Shown one piece after another: positions 1 to 7,823 of a stretch of DNA of 64,000 nucleotides. Both the position numbers and the translations under genes were made by a program. The stretch comes from Chloroflexota bacterium (GTDB lineage Bacteria; Chloroflexota; Anaerolineae; Aggregatilineales; Phototrophicaceae). Numbering within the stretch: position 1 is the stretch's first letter; every line of letters begins with the position of its first letter. Under the pieces are notes generated by a model. The model saw nothing but the letters and a program-made list of their open reading frames with translations. It searched no databases and was not told the DNA's origin. The DNA lies in the NCBI GenBank assembly GCA_016223085.1, contig JACRPS010000029.1, forward strand, positions 1 to 64,000, read 5' to 3'.

Positions 1-151
1 TCGGGCGGTGTGTTTCGTCGGGCAGGGCTTGCTGCAGGAGGGCTTGCGCTGGGTGTCGGGCGGGCGCGAGTTCAAGGTGGATTTGGGCACCTGCATCGGC
101 AAGGGCGACGACATGGGCCGCTACATCATCTACAAGGAACCCATTGATTAA
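1..151 (+). CDS. 3' end of an unidentified protein (truncated by window start)
   Basis: An open frame beginning at base 2 runs for 49 codons to a TAA stop at 149-151. The visible C-terminus ends in GRYIIYKEPID and contains one cysteine in a Gly/Asp-rich stretch (TCIGKGDDMG). Codon use is GC-rich like the neighbours, and the frame is open from the edge of the window, so I take it as the end of a real gene. I do not recognise the family. The start lies outside the window. Confidence 0.55.
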   Translation, partial: RAVCFVGQGLLQEGLRWVSGGREFKVDLGTCIGKGDDMGRYIIYKEPID

Positions 152-186
152 CCGACGTGCCCGGCAGATTTCTACGGATCAATGGT

Positions 187-216
187 GTAGGGGCGGGTTT
201 AGAAACCTGCCCCTAC
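187..216. repeat. dispersed GTAGGG-type palindrome
   Basis: Inverted repeat with arms GTAGGGGCGGGTTT and AAACCTGCCCCTAC, in the gap between the truncated first gene and the 3' end of the ParB-fold gene. One of at least 23 related copies in this window. Confidence 0.85.
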
Positions 217-220
217 TGCA

Positions 221-673
221 TTACATCCGTCGGGCGATCACCATTTCGACAACGTGCGCGTCAATAAAGTGCTGGCCGTGCTGGCGCGCTACCGAGATCC
301 GATGGTGGCCGTCCACCACGAAGTATTGTTCACCAACCTTCCGCAGTTCAACCGGCGGCAGCGCCACCCCTTCGCGGCTGGCCCGGCTCACACTAACCCA
401 CTTTTCCTGTGTCGTGCCCCGGCGCGGGTAGAAGGCGCGGTCAAAGTCGCCCGTGCGCCCGGAACTGCCGACGATCTGGTTGATGGGCACGACGCAGACG
501 CCGACCGCGTGCTGGTTCTGTATCCGTGCATTTTCCAGCAGCGTGTCAAGCGCCAGCAGATCATTGCGCTTGCGGAGCAGCCAGTTCAGGATACCGCGCA
601 CGGCAGCCCAGAACCTGGCCCGGCTGTAGTCGTAGTACGATTGCTGTTCGAAATCAGGGGACGGCGAGAACAC
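221..673 (-). CDS. ParB/sulfiredoxin-fold domain protein
   Basis: This 150-residue protein has a ParB/Srx-like nucleotide-binding core at its C-terminal end, seen in VVDGHHRISVARQHG (about residues 117-131), the GHHR box typical of the fold. The first half is basic and predicted helical and does not match a family I know. The start is GTG at 673, chosen because a strong GGAGGAAGGAG ribosome site lies just upstream. It lacks the helix-turn-helix and length of a chromosomal ParB and stands alone without parA, so a role in partition is unlikely. Its substrate cannot be told from sequence. Confidence 0.75.
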   Translation of the reverse strand: MFSPSPDFEQQSYYDYSRARFWAAVRGILNWLLRKRNDLLALDTLLENARIQNQHAVGVCVVPINQIVGSSGRTGDFDRAFYPRRGTTQEKWVSVSRASREGVALPPVELRKVGEQYFVVDGHHRISVARQHGQHFIDAHVVEMVIARRM

Positions 674-811
674 GGCTGTCTCCTTCCTCCGTTGCGTTCA
701 AGTAAAAGTAAATCATCAAATCGGGTGAGAGGCACCGGGCAAACGGCGGAAATTTCCCCTGTCTGGTCAGCAGGTTTATTACCTGTACAGCTGACCAGGG
801 AAACCGTCTCC

Positions 812-839
812 GTAGGGACACGATCTATTGTGTCCCTAC
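812..839. repeat. dispersed GTAGGG-type palindrome
   Basis: Near-perfect inverted repeat with arms GTAGGGACACGAT and ATTGTGTCCCTAC. The same sequence type recurs at 6165, 43690 and 61238. Confidence 0.85.
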
Positions 840-844
840 GTCAG

Positions 845-1063
845 TTATTCCCGATAGCCAAAGGCCAGCGACTGGGCATTCGAGCGCGACCGTAACTCGC
901 GCAGCCGTGCCGCTGCTTCGCGGTCATGAACTGAGGGCATAACCATGGCGTCTTCATGCCGTGACTGCCGTAGTTCGGATGTGCCTTGCAGGATGGCCTG
1001 GATGAACCGTTCCTGTTCCGGGTTCGATGTTTCGGTAACGATGACACCTTGACTCCGGTTCAT
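845..1063 (-). CDS. small hypothetical protein (72 aa)
   Basis: A short acidic/basic helical protein rich in Glu, Arg and Ala, with no membrane segment or recognised motif. The ATG at 1063 is preferred over the upstream in-frame ATG at 1084 because GAAAGGAAG sits 5-7 bases before it. It is divergent from the WYL regulator, whose start lies about 90 bases away, so the two may share a control region. No function can be proposed. Confidence 0.5.
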   Translation of the reverse strand: MNRSQGVIVTETSNPEQERFIQAILQGTSELRQSRHEDAMVMPSVHDREAAARLRELRSRSNAQSLAFGYRE

Positions 1064-1116
1064 TGTGCTTCCTTTCGTACTCATCCTTACCCTCTTACTT
1101 TACCGCAAAAAGAGGT

Positions 1117-1122
1117 TATAAT
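1117..1122 (+). promoter_or_regulatory. candidate -10 box for the WYL regulator
   Basis: A perfect TATAAT lies 34 bases before the likely start codon at 1156. Only a weak -35 (CTTACT, 17 bases upstream) is seen, which would suit a regulated promoter. Assignment is by pattern only. Confidence 0.4.
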
Positions 1123-1155
1123 CGGTCCTCATTCAGCGGGAATTATGAGAGAGAG

Positions 1156-2148
1156 ATGAGAATGTACAGTCCAACAACACGCCTTCTGACCCTTCTTGAA
1201 CTCTTACAGTCCCGTGCCAGTATATCGGGAGTCGAGCTGGCGCAGCGCCTGGAAGTGGACGTTCGCAGCGTGCGCCGCTACGTCACCATGCTGCGCGATC
1301 TGGGCATTCCCGTCGAGAGCGAGAAGGGCCGTCACGGGTCTTACGGGCTTCGCCCTGGTTTTCGCCTGCCGCCGCTGATGTTCAATAACGACGAGATTCT
1401 GGCGATCATCCTGGGTCTGCTGGCCGTGCGCCAGCTTGGTCTGGCCGGCGCGCCCGGCGTCGAAAGCGCTGCCGGTAAGATCGAGCGCGTGCTGCCTGCC
1501 GACCTGCGCGATCACGTCCGCGCCCTGCAGGGTGTCCTGACGCTGGACATCAAGGCCGCCAACACCGCCCTGCCGCCGGAAACCATCGCCACGTTCAGCC
1601 TTGCCGCCTACCTGCGCCGGCGCATGGAAATCACCTACCAGAGCGGTCGCGCCGGTGAGCGAACGGAACGTTCGATTGATGTTTACGGGTTGGTGTATCA
1701 CGCCGGTTACTGGTACGCGGTCGCGTACTGCCATCTGCGGCGCGGGCTGCGCGTGTTTCGCCTGGATCGCGTCATCCAGCTTCGCCTGGTGGAGGCCACC
1801 TTCAAAGCGCCGCCGGATTTTGATGCACTCGGCTACCTGCTCAACTCCATCGCTAACATGCCCGGCGTGTATCCGATTCGGGTGCTGCTGCGGGCAGACC
1901 TGGCTTTCTGCCGCGCCCACATCCCGAACGACCTGGGGGTGTTAGAGGAAGTTGATGGCGGTATCCTGCTGCGCACTTTCAGCGATGGCCTGGACTGGAT
2001 CGCCCGTTTTCTTATCAACCTGGGATGCCCGTTTATTGTTCATCATCCTCCCGAACTCCGTGCCACGCTGCGCAAGATCGCGCGGGCTGTCCTGCGGCTG
2101 GCGGCAGAACCTGCCACCCCACAGCCGAACTATATTGAACCTTCGTGA
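1156..2148 (+). CDS. YafY-type WYL-domain transcription regulator
   Basis: A 330-residue regulator. The N-terminus (residues about 5-60) is a winged helix-turn-helix of the HTH_11 type, with VDVRSVRRYVTMLRDLGIPV as the recognition region. The middle and C-terminal parts match the WYL domain, including GYWYAVAYCH and RVFRLDRV, which in this family senses nucleic-acid or small ligands. The start could be ATG 1156 or 1162; both follow a purine-rich GAGAGAGA stretch. It is divergent from a 72-residue gene and likely acts locally or on itself, but no operator was identified. Length is normal for the family. Confidence 0.9.
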   Translation: MRMYSPTTRLLTLLELLQSRASISGVELAQRLEVDVRSVRRYVTMLRDLGIPVESEKGRHGSYGLRPGFRLPPLMFNNDEILAIILGLLAVRQLGLAGAPGVESAAGKIERVLPADLRDHVRALQGVLTLDIKAANTALPPETIATFSLAAYLRRRMEITYQSGRAGERTERSIDVYGLVYHAGYWYAVAYCHLRRGLRVFRLDRVIQLRLVEATFKAPPDFDALGYLLNSIANMPGVYPIRVLLRADLAFCRAHIPNDLGVLEEVDGGILLRTFSDGLDWIARFLINLGCPFIVHHPPELRATLRKIARAVLRLAAEPATPQPNYIEPS

Positions 2149-2218
2149 CCTATTGTAACCCGTTTTTGTGATCTGTCAACCAGGATGATTAGGCTGGACT
2201 GGTGAAAATCGCGTACCT

Positions 2219-2245
2219 GTAGGGCACGGCATGCCGTGCCCCTAC
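2219..2245. repeat. dispersed GTAGGG-type palindrome
   Basis: Inverted repeat around a central GGCATGCC; one G is missing from the left arm compared with the copies at 4158 and 47829. Confidence 0.85.
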
Positions 2246-2304
2246 GAAGATTGTCCTCAAAATTCCCCAATCCCTATTGGGCCGGACAATTTCGCTGGGG
2301 AATT

Positions 2305-2333
2305 GTAGGGACATGACGTCGCCATGTCCCTAC
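2305..2333. repeat. dispersed GTAGGG-type palindrome
   Basis: Inverted repeat with arms GTAGGGACATG and CATGTCCCTAC around an ACGTCGC centre, lying about 70 bases past the 3' end of the oxidoreductase gene. Confidence 0.85.
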
Positions 2334-2404
2334 AGGTTCCATTCCCGTTCCAGCCGCGCATTATAGGCAGCGTTGTATCAGAAGAACGTAAGCAGGCTCT
2401 TGCA

Positions 2405-3373
2405 TTAGGCCGCCTGGAACTGTGGTATCACTTCCTGCGCGAAGCGGTGCAGCATCCGGTGGTCATAAGCGACGCGCGGGAAATAGGTGATGAAGTAGTT
2501 GATGCCTTCCGATTCCATCAGCCGGATGTGGTCCACCACCTGCTCAACCGTGCCGATCAGCTTGCCGCGCGCGTAGTCTTCGTAAGGCGTGTTGCCGCGC
2601 ACTGTGGCGGTCGCCTGTTCGGCGTCCTCGCCCGGCTCCAGCAGGAACACGTCCATGCTGGTGCTGCGAGTGATGGTATTGATGTCGCGCCCCAGGTTGT
2701 CGCAGTGCTGGCGCAGCACCGCCATTTTCTGCCGCACCACGTCGGGATTGCCACCGCCGAAGTTGCTGCCGGCGGCCCACTGTGCCACCAACCTGAGCGT
2801 CACCTGTTCGCCGCCGCCGCCCAGCCACAGCGGAATGTGCGGCTGCTGCACGCCTTTGGGTTCGTTGATCGCGCCATCAATCGTATAATAGCGCCCCTGG
2901 AAACTGGCTTTTTCCTCCATCCACATGCGGACGATGACCTCGCACGCCTCGCGGAAGGCGCGCATCCGGTCGCCCAGTTCCGGGAAACCGTAGCCATAGG
3001 CGCGCCACTCGTGTTCGTACCAGCCCGCGCCCAGCCCGCACAGCAGCCGCCCGTGACTCAACACGTCCACCGTCGAAGCGATTTTCGCCAGCAGCGCCGG
3101 ATTGCGGTAGCCGTTGCACGTCACCATCTGGCCGATCCTGACGCGGGTGGTATCGCGCGCCAGCGCCGCCGTGCATGTCCAGGCTTCAAAGCAGGTTTCG
3201 ATCTCTGGCGTGGGCACGGTATGGAAATGATCGTACAGCCAGATTGAGTCATAACCGGCTACTTCGGCAGCACGCGCCACACGCGTCATCGCTTCGTACT
3301 GTTCCACCGGGTCGTCTATTTCAACCAGGTCCATACGCCAGCCCTGGGGGACAAACGTGCCAAACTGCATCAT
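2405..3373 (-). CDS. LLM-class F420-dependent oxidoreductase
   Basis: A 322-residue protein of the luciferase-like monooxygenase superfamily, the branch that usually binds F420 rather than FMN. Recognisable parts are the N-terminal FGTFVPQGWR strand, the AEVAGYDSIWLYDHFHTVP segment, the VRIGQMVTCNGYRNPALLAK barrel strand and the GLGAGWYEHEW motif; all are typical of the family. ATG 3373 is chosen because AAGGAG lies 9 bases upstream; a longer in-frame start at 3397 has no such site. The hydride acceptor is unknown. A second F420-type reductase is at 29823. Confidence 0.9.
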   Translation of the reverse strand: MMQFGTFVPQGWRMDLVEIDDPVEQYEAMTRVARAAEVAGYDSIWLYDHFHTVPTPEIETCFEAWTCTAALARDTTRVRIGQMVTCNGYRNPALLAKIASTVDVLSHGRLLCGLGAGWYEHEWRAYGYGFPELGDRMRAFREACEVIVRMWMEEKASFQGRYYTIDGAINEPKGVQQPHIPLWLGGGGEQVTLRLVAQWAAGSNFGGGNPDVVRQKMAVLRQHCDNLGRDINTITRSTSMDVFLLEPGEDAEQATATVRGNTPYEDYARGKLIGTVEQVVDHIRLMESEGINYFITYFPRVAYDHRMLHRFAQEVIPQFQAA

Positions 3374-3491
3374 GGTTGCTGCTCCTTGATTCAGCAAAAA
3401 TAGTTGATTGCTGATTGTAACACCCGGTGTGCAAAACGGCGGGCGCGGGCTAGAATCGGCTTATTCTGGCAGGGTGATCGGAGAGGAAACG

Positions 3492-3827
3492 ATGGACTTC
3501 TTCCGCAAACTCTTTGGCGGCGGGCAGCAGGTCACTCAGGGGGAGGCCGGCGACAAAAACGGCCTGTACTTCTACGTGCGCCCGACCGGCTGCGACGAGG
3601 TGATTAAAGTCCGCATTGACAAAAACAACGACCCCAGCCTGGCGGACGACGGCACGTACTTCGTCAACAAGACGGTGCGCGGCTCGTCCTACAAATGCAC
3701 CCGCAGCGCCGAACTGCACCTGCATTTTGACTCGCAGCGCCGCCTGCAAAACACGGATGTGACCGGCGGGACGCTGGTGACTGCCGACGATTATGAACAC
3801 TGGCTGTCCACGCAGGCCGGGCCGTAA
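3492..3827 (+). CDS. conserved hypothetical protein (111 aa)
   Basis: A soluble 111-residue protein beginning MDFFRKLFGGG, with a beta-rich middle (LYFYVRPTGCDEVIKVRID, then LHLHFDSQRRL). It has two cysteines (CDE and KCTR). The start at 3492 is supported by GGAGAGGAAACG before the ATG. The pattern resembles small Chloroflexota proteins of unknown role; no catalytic motif is visible. It stands alone between an oxidoreductase and a repeat-rich gap. Confidence 0.6.
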   Translation: MDFFRKLFGGGQQVTQGEAGDKNGLYFYVRPTGCDEVIKVRIDKNNDPSLADDGTYFVNKTVRGSSYKCTRSAELHLHFDSQRRLQNTDVTGGTLVTADDYEHWLSTQAGP

Positions 3828-4212
3828 GGGAAAACGGGGAAGCTGACGGATGGGCGACGTAGGGGCGGGTCTTTCGGATCAATTTAAGATTTCGGTTTGC
3901 CCCGCCCTGGGTTCAAAACCCAGGGCTACGACGAAAACCAAGCCCACTGAAGGGGCTAGGAACACCATAACGTGGGTCTTAACAGCCCCTTTGCTGGGCT
4001 TAAAGCAGCCAAAGGCTGCCGGGTTCATCCAGAGGTTTTGAGCCGAACGGGGACGAACGTCCCCTGAGAGCGAACCTCTGGCGGCGCAAACGCTTAACCG
4101 CCCCGTTGCCCCTGTGAAATACTAAGAAACCTATTTGTAAACCTCTTTTATTTGTCGGTAGGGGCACGGCATGCCGTGCCCCTACGAAGGGTTTATGGAT
4201 AGACACTAAACC
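3828..4212. other. repeat-rich intergenic region
   Basis: No gene is seen. The stretch is a mosaic of hairpins: CCCTGGGTT / AACCCAGGG near 3905-3925, GGCTTAAAGCAGCC with AAGGCTGCC near 3995-4020, GGGGACGAACGTCCCC near 4049-4064 and the perfect palindrome at 4158-4185. These resemble fragments of dispersed repeats found elsewhere in the window. Confidence 0.7.
4158..4185. repeat. dispersed GTAGGG-type palindrome (perfect)
   Basis: A perfect 28-base palindrome made of GTAGGGGCACGGCA and its reverse complement. The same sequence occurs at 47829-47856. Confidence 0.92.
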
Positions 4213-4899
4213 CTACCGGTTCATGAAGCGGTAGCCGACGCCCCGCAGCGTGATGATGTATTCAGGATGGTCGGGGTCTTTTTCGAGCTTCTGCCGCAGG
4301 TAGTGAATATACAGCTTCAGGCTGTCAATCGCGTTGGCGTATTCCTCGCCCCAGGCTTCCGTCACCAGTTCCGTCCGCGTCACCACACGCCCGGCGTTCC
4401 GCACCAGCACGCCCAGCAGGTTAAACTCCTTCGGCGTCAGGTGTTTGATCTCGTTGCGCACCCACACCTCGCGGTTCATGAAGTTGACGCGGAAATCACC
4501 GCCGTTAAACACCAGTTCTTCGCTGATGTTGGGCCTGGGGGCGCGGCGCAGATGCGCCCGGATGCGCGCCACCAGTTCGTCGTTTTCATACGGTTTCGAC
4601 AGGTAATCGTCCGCGCCCATCTCCAGGCCGCGCACCACATCGCGGGTTTCGCCGCGTGCCGTCAGGAAGATGATCGGCACGTCCGACATCTCGCGCAGGC
4701 GGCGGCAGACTTCCCAGCCATCCATGTCCGGCATCATGATGTCCAGCAGCACCAGGTCGGGCTGGTAGCGGTAGGCTTTACGCAGGCCATCCTCGGCGCG
4801 GAACGCCTTAATCACTTCATAGCCCCGGCGTTCCAGCAGAATTGCAATAAGCTGCACTGTCGTTTCTTCGTCATCAATGACGAGAATCTTTTCGGCCAT
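4213..4899 (-). CDS. OmpR/PhoB-type response regulator (orphan)
   Basis: A 228-residue two-domain response regulator. The receiver has the acidic pair D9/D10, the phosphoacceptor D53 in LVLLDIMMPDMDG, T80 and K102 (SKP). The C-terminal winged helix (about residues 130-228) ends with the GVGYRF signature of the OmpR/PhoB class. The ATG at 4899 follows an AAAGG site. No histidine kinase is adjacent, so its partner must be elsewhere. All residues needed for phosphorylation are present. Confidence 0.95.
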   Translation of the reverse strand: MAEKILVIDDEETTVQLIAILLERRGYEVIKAFRAEDGLRKAYRYQPDLVLLDIMMPDMDGWEVCRRLREMSDVPIIFLTARGETRDVVRGLEMGADDYLSKPYENDELVARIRAHLRRAPRPNISEELVFNGGDFRVNFMNREVWVRNEIKHLTPKEFNLLGVLVRNAGRVVTRTELVTEAWGEEYANAIDSLKLYIHYLRQKLEKDPDHPEYIITLRGVGYRFMNR

Positions 4900-5041
4900 G
4901 AGCCTTTGATACTCCCACAGGGTTTGGATTTCTAACCCGGACGTTACAAATTCTCAACCTTTACTGTATCATGGGGCAAAATCGGGCGCAAGTGGGGTTT
5001 GCAATACAAGCCTGCATGGGGCGCGCAGCCGGGGAATTTAT

Positions 5042-5329
5042 ATGGCAGACGTAACCGTTCGGTTTGAAGTGGATGGCGACGTGATGGCGCCGGAGCAGTT
5101 GGACGAGCAGTATGAACTGGCCGAACTGCTGGATTACACCGAGGCGCAAATTCGGGCGCAGATGGAACGCCAGCTTGGCGATTTACGCTGCGAAGTACAC
5201 GGCCAACCGCCACGCGTGGTTGTAACAGCACAGTACAGCAGCGATACCGAGCAGATGGAGCTGGCGTATCACGTGGACACCTGCTGCAAGCCGTTTCTGC
5301 TGCGGGCGGTACAGGCGCTTAACCGCTAA
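5042..5329 (+). CDS. small conserved hypothetical protein (95 aa)
   Basis: An acidic 95-residue soluble protein, starting MADVTVRFEVDGD, with strand-helix-strand character and a paired cysteine near the C-terminus (VDTCCKPFLLRAV). GGGGAA lies upstream of the ATG. Divergent from the response regulator at 4899, separated by about 140 bases that could hold both promoters. The family is not recognised. Confidence 0.55.
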   Translation: MADVTVRFEVDGDVMAPEQLDEQYELAELLDYTEAQIRAQMERQLGDLRCEVHGQPPRVVVTAQYSSDTEQMELAYHVDTCCKPFLLRAVQALNR

Positions 5330-5410
5330 CCATGAAGGTTACGAGTCGGCAACTTTCAAGTAGCCTTACGGCTCTTGAAGGTTCATCAGCTCGCCCGTCA
5401 GTAGGTTTTG

Positions 5411-5439
5411 CAGGGACGAGAGGCATACCTCGTCCCTAC
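5411..5439. repeat. dispersed GTAGGG-type palindrome
   Basis: Inverted repeat with arms GGGACGAGAGG and CCTCGTCCC, just past the 3' end of the cytochrome c gene. It could help end transcription of that gene, but there is no T-run. Confidence 0.8.
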
Positions 5440-5450
5440 CGAGAGGCGGA

Positions 5451-6065
5451 TTATTGGGCCGACAGCGACCGGATGTAGGCAATAATCGCCAGAATGTCCT
5501 CATCAGACAGCGCGGGGTTGCCACCTTTGGGCGGCATATCAATGCCGGTAGTGTTCAGCGGGTCCCAGATCGGGCGACCGGTTTTGATAAACGTTAACAG
5601 TTCTTCGTCAGTTTGCGAGTGGATAAACTCGCTTGCTACCAAATCCTTGCCCAAGTTCGGCAGCCCCCGCCCGTCCGGCCCGTGACAGGCCGAACACAGT
5701 AAAAACTGCTGCTGGCCGCGCGCGACCAACCCCGGGTCGTAACCGGTTGCAGCCCCCACCGCGTCGGCTGACGCAGCTTCAGCGACCACCGTCGGCGCGC
5801 TGGTGGCTGTCGGAGGCAGTTCGGTTGGCGTGGCCGAGGGCGCAGCCGTTGGCGGTTGGGTCGGCGGCTGCGTGGGGGGCAGCGGCGTGGCCGAGGGCTG
5901 GCTGGTGGGCGTAGCCGCCTGCGCCACCTGAGTATCGCTTTTGTTCTGCCCCGGCAGTTGTGAAAAAACGAGGATACTGACCAGTACAAACGCCGTCATG
6001 ATAACAAAGGTTACGACGCTGGTGTTGATGGACTCGTCAGTCCGGCTCTGATACTGCTGCGACAT
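5451..6065 (-). CDS. membrane-anchored cytochrome c, nos-cluster associated
   Basis: A 204-residue protein with an N-terminal membrane helix (about residues 17-36), a 70-residue Thr/Pro/Ala/Ser linker and a C-terminal monohaem domain. The haem site is CSACH at 124-128 and the likely axial Met is M177 in IDMPPKGG. The layout is that of a periplasm-facing tethered electron carrier. Clade II nos clusters commonly carry c-type cytochromes thought to feed NosZ, and this gene lies at the end of the nos cluster on the same strand. A 163-base gap with a palindrome separates it from the lipoprotein gene, so it may have its own promoter. Its role as NosZ donor is inferred. Confidence 0.85.
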   Translation of the reverse strand: MSQQYQSRTDESINTSVVTFVIMTAFVLVSILVFSQLPGQNKSDTQVAQAATPTSQPSATPLPPTQPPTQPPTAAPSATPTELPPTATSAPTVVAEAASADAVGAATGYDPGLVARGQQQFLLCSACHGPDGRGLPNLGKDLVASEFIHSQTDEELLTFIKTGRPIWDPLNTTGIDMPPKGGNPALSDEDILAIIAYIRSLSAQ

Positions 6066-6164
6066 GTATTTCTCCTGTAAATCCGTTCAGAAATTCTCCA
6101 CCCGCCCGGCGTTGGCTGTGACCAGGCAGACGCGTTGAAGGGAGTGGCGAAAATTGCGGTCACG

Positions 6165-6190
6165 CAGGGACACGATCTATCGTGTCCCCA
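6165..6190. repeat. dispersed GTAGGG-type palindrome
   Basis: Inverted repeat with arms AGGGACACGAT and ATCGTGTCCC, between the cytochrome c and lipoprotein genes. Confidence 0.82.
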
Positions 6191-6228
6191 CAAAAAACAT
6201 CCTCAAAATTCCCCACACCCCGGTTGAA

Positions 6229-6972
6229 TTAGCGTATCACCACTTCCTGATCGAAGGTTTGTTCCACCTGCTGACCATCGGCAAGCGTGACCGTGATCGT
6301 CACCTGCCAGTCTCCGGCCATCGTCCAGGCCAGCGGCACGGTATACCGTCCGCCGCCGACATGCTCGCCGTGGCCGCTGACCGGCATCATGCCGGCGTGC
6401 GCCATATTGCCAATGATTGCAACGGCGGCATCCGTGACTGGACGACCCTCTGCCGTTGTCACCGTCACGGTTACTTCGCTACTGCCGAGTCTGGCCGGGT
6501 TATGGTCCGGCTCATAGGCGATGGACACGGCAGCGTCCGCCGTTGCTTCTGCCGTCGCGGCGGCATGGCGGTTGATGATGCTGTCGCTGGCAACGGCCTC
6601 CACAAAAAACTCGACTGTTTTGCTGATTTCGCCGCCGTTGTCCGGCAGTTGGGCCGTGACGGTCACAATCCAGCCGCCGCCCATCGTCCACTCAAACGGC
6701 ACGCGATATTCGCCATTCGCGCTGTCCTTCACTTCCCGGTCAACCGATACCATGCCGGCGTGATCCATATCCCCGTGAACCCGGAGCGTCGCGCCATCAA
6801 TCGGCCTGCCGCTGCTATCGGTCAGGCTGACCAGCAGCGTCGTTGCGCCCACCGCCAGCGGCTCGGACTCCGCCCGCACCGCGATACTGACGTTAACGGG
6901 CGTGGGCTGGACAGCAACCCGCGTGCCGCAGGCCGCCAGCAGCACGCTCAACAACAGGACAACCGCTTTCAC
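6229..6972 (-). CDS. lipoprotein with two YtkA/FixH-like domains, possible copper chaperone
   Basis: A 247-residue lipoprotein with lipobox LLAAC (Cys15). The rest is a tandem repeat of one beta-sandwich domain. Domain 1 (about 23-127) has M69-D-H71-A-G-M74 and the core WTMGGGW; domain 2 (about 145-247) has M190-A-H192-A-G-M195 and WTMAGDW, plus an extra His pair (H201, H204). Closely spaced Met and His residues of this kind are typical copper ligands, and YtkA/FixH-like domains occur in proteins tied to copper enzymes. The start is GTG overlapping the nosY stop as GTGA, so it is translationally coupled to the nos operon. No nosL is present, so it may deliver copper to NosZ; this is inferred. 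Confidence 0.8.
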   Translation of the reverse strand: MKAVVLLLSVLLAACGTRVAVQPTPVNVSIAVRAESEPLAVGATTLLVSLTDSSGRPIDGATLRVHGDMDHAGMVSVDREVKDSANGEYRVPFEWTMGGGWIVTVTAQLPDNGGEISKTVEFFVEAVASDSIINRHAAATAEATADAAVSIAYEPDHNPARLGSSEVTVTVTTAEGRPVTDAAVAIIGNMAHAGMMPVSGHGEHVGGGRYTVPLAWTMAGDWQVTITVTLADGQQVEQTFDQEVVIR

Positions 6973-7823
6973 CGCGCACTTCCCTTCTGTGTGAATTTTT
7001 CCTGACGCGCAAACAGCACCACCGCGCCCAGCAGCGGCAGCACCATCCAGATGACCAGCCCTAGCAGGAGCAGCGGCAGCAGCAGCCCGCCGAACTGGTC
7101 GGTGGCGTACAAACCCGCCGGCCCCAGCACTTCCAGATTGGCCTGAATCGTGAGGATGGAGGCAATCTTAAACATTTGCAGCGGATTGAGTACCGCGATC
7201 AGAAACACGGCTTCGATGGGGAGCTGCATGGTGATGGCCGTGCCCATAATGCCCAGATCGCCGATGAACACCAGAAACAGCCACAGGAACAGCGCGCCGC
7301 CCAGCGCGGCGGCAGTCTTTTGCGCCAGCGTGGACATCAGAAAGCCGAGGCTGAGCATCGCCAGCGCCAGCAGGTACGCCAGCAGCACCGTGAGCAGGTA
7401 GCCGCCGGCATCGTTGATGCTGCCCTGCAGCGCCAGCGCCACCCCCGCCACCCCGAAACCGAGCGTCAGGGTGGCAAACAGCGCGCCCGCCATGCCCAGA
7501 TATTTGCCGAGCAGCACTTCCACCCGGCTCACCGGCTGCGCCAGCAGGTACACCAGCGCGCCCGTTTCGCGGTCGCCGGACAGGTTGGCCGAACCCAGCG
7601 TCAGGCCGATCAACGGCACAAACAGCAGCACCAGGTTAATCAGGCTGGCGGTCGTACGGCTGTAACTCATCAGCGCCGGTCGGATGCCGCCGGGCTGCAT
7701 CAGTGACGACAGCGCCAGCGCCAGCCCGGCGAAGGCAACGGTAAACACGATAAACCAGCGGTTGCGCAGGCCGTCGCGCAGTTCCTTACCCGTAATTGTT
7801 CGGACGTTGGCGAAGTCAATCAT
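6969..7823 (-). CDS. nosY: NosY, ABC-2 type permease
   Basis: A 284-residue integral membrane protein with about six helices, matching NosY. The N-terminus (VRTITGKELRDGLRNRWF) and the cytoplasmic loop SGDRETGALVYLLAQPVSR are hallmarks of NosY-type ABC-2 permeases. ATG 7823 is chosen because GGAGGG lies 5 bases upstream; it overlaps the 3' end of nosF by 8 bases, so the two are coupled. With NosF it forms the transporter that, in studied denitrifiers, works with NosD in building the copper centre of NosZ. Confidence 0.93.
   Translation of the reverse strand: MIDFANVRTITGKELRDGLRNRWFIVFTVAFAGLALALSSLMQPGGIRPALMSYSRTTASLINLVLLFVPLIGLTLGSANLSGDRETGALVYLLAQPVSRVEVLLGKYLGMAGALFATLTLGFGVAGVALALQGSINDAGGYLLTVLLAYLLALAMLSLGFLMSTLAQKTAAALGGALFLWLFLVFIGDLGIMGTAITMQLPIEAVFLIAVLNPLQMFKIASILTIQANLEVLGPAGLYATDQFGGLLLPLLLLGLVIWMVLPLLGAVVLFARQEKFTQKGSAR

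Noticed and set aside
221-673. ParB-like domain considered as a plasmid or chromosome partition gene
   Set aside because: No parA, no parS-like site, no HTH, and the protein is only 150 residues.
254-895. Plus-strand 213-codon frame across the ParB-like gene
   Set aside because: It overlaps two minus-strand genes with better starts and runs through a dispersed palindrome; no domain is visible.
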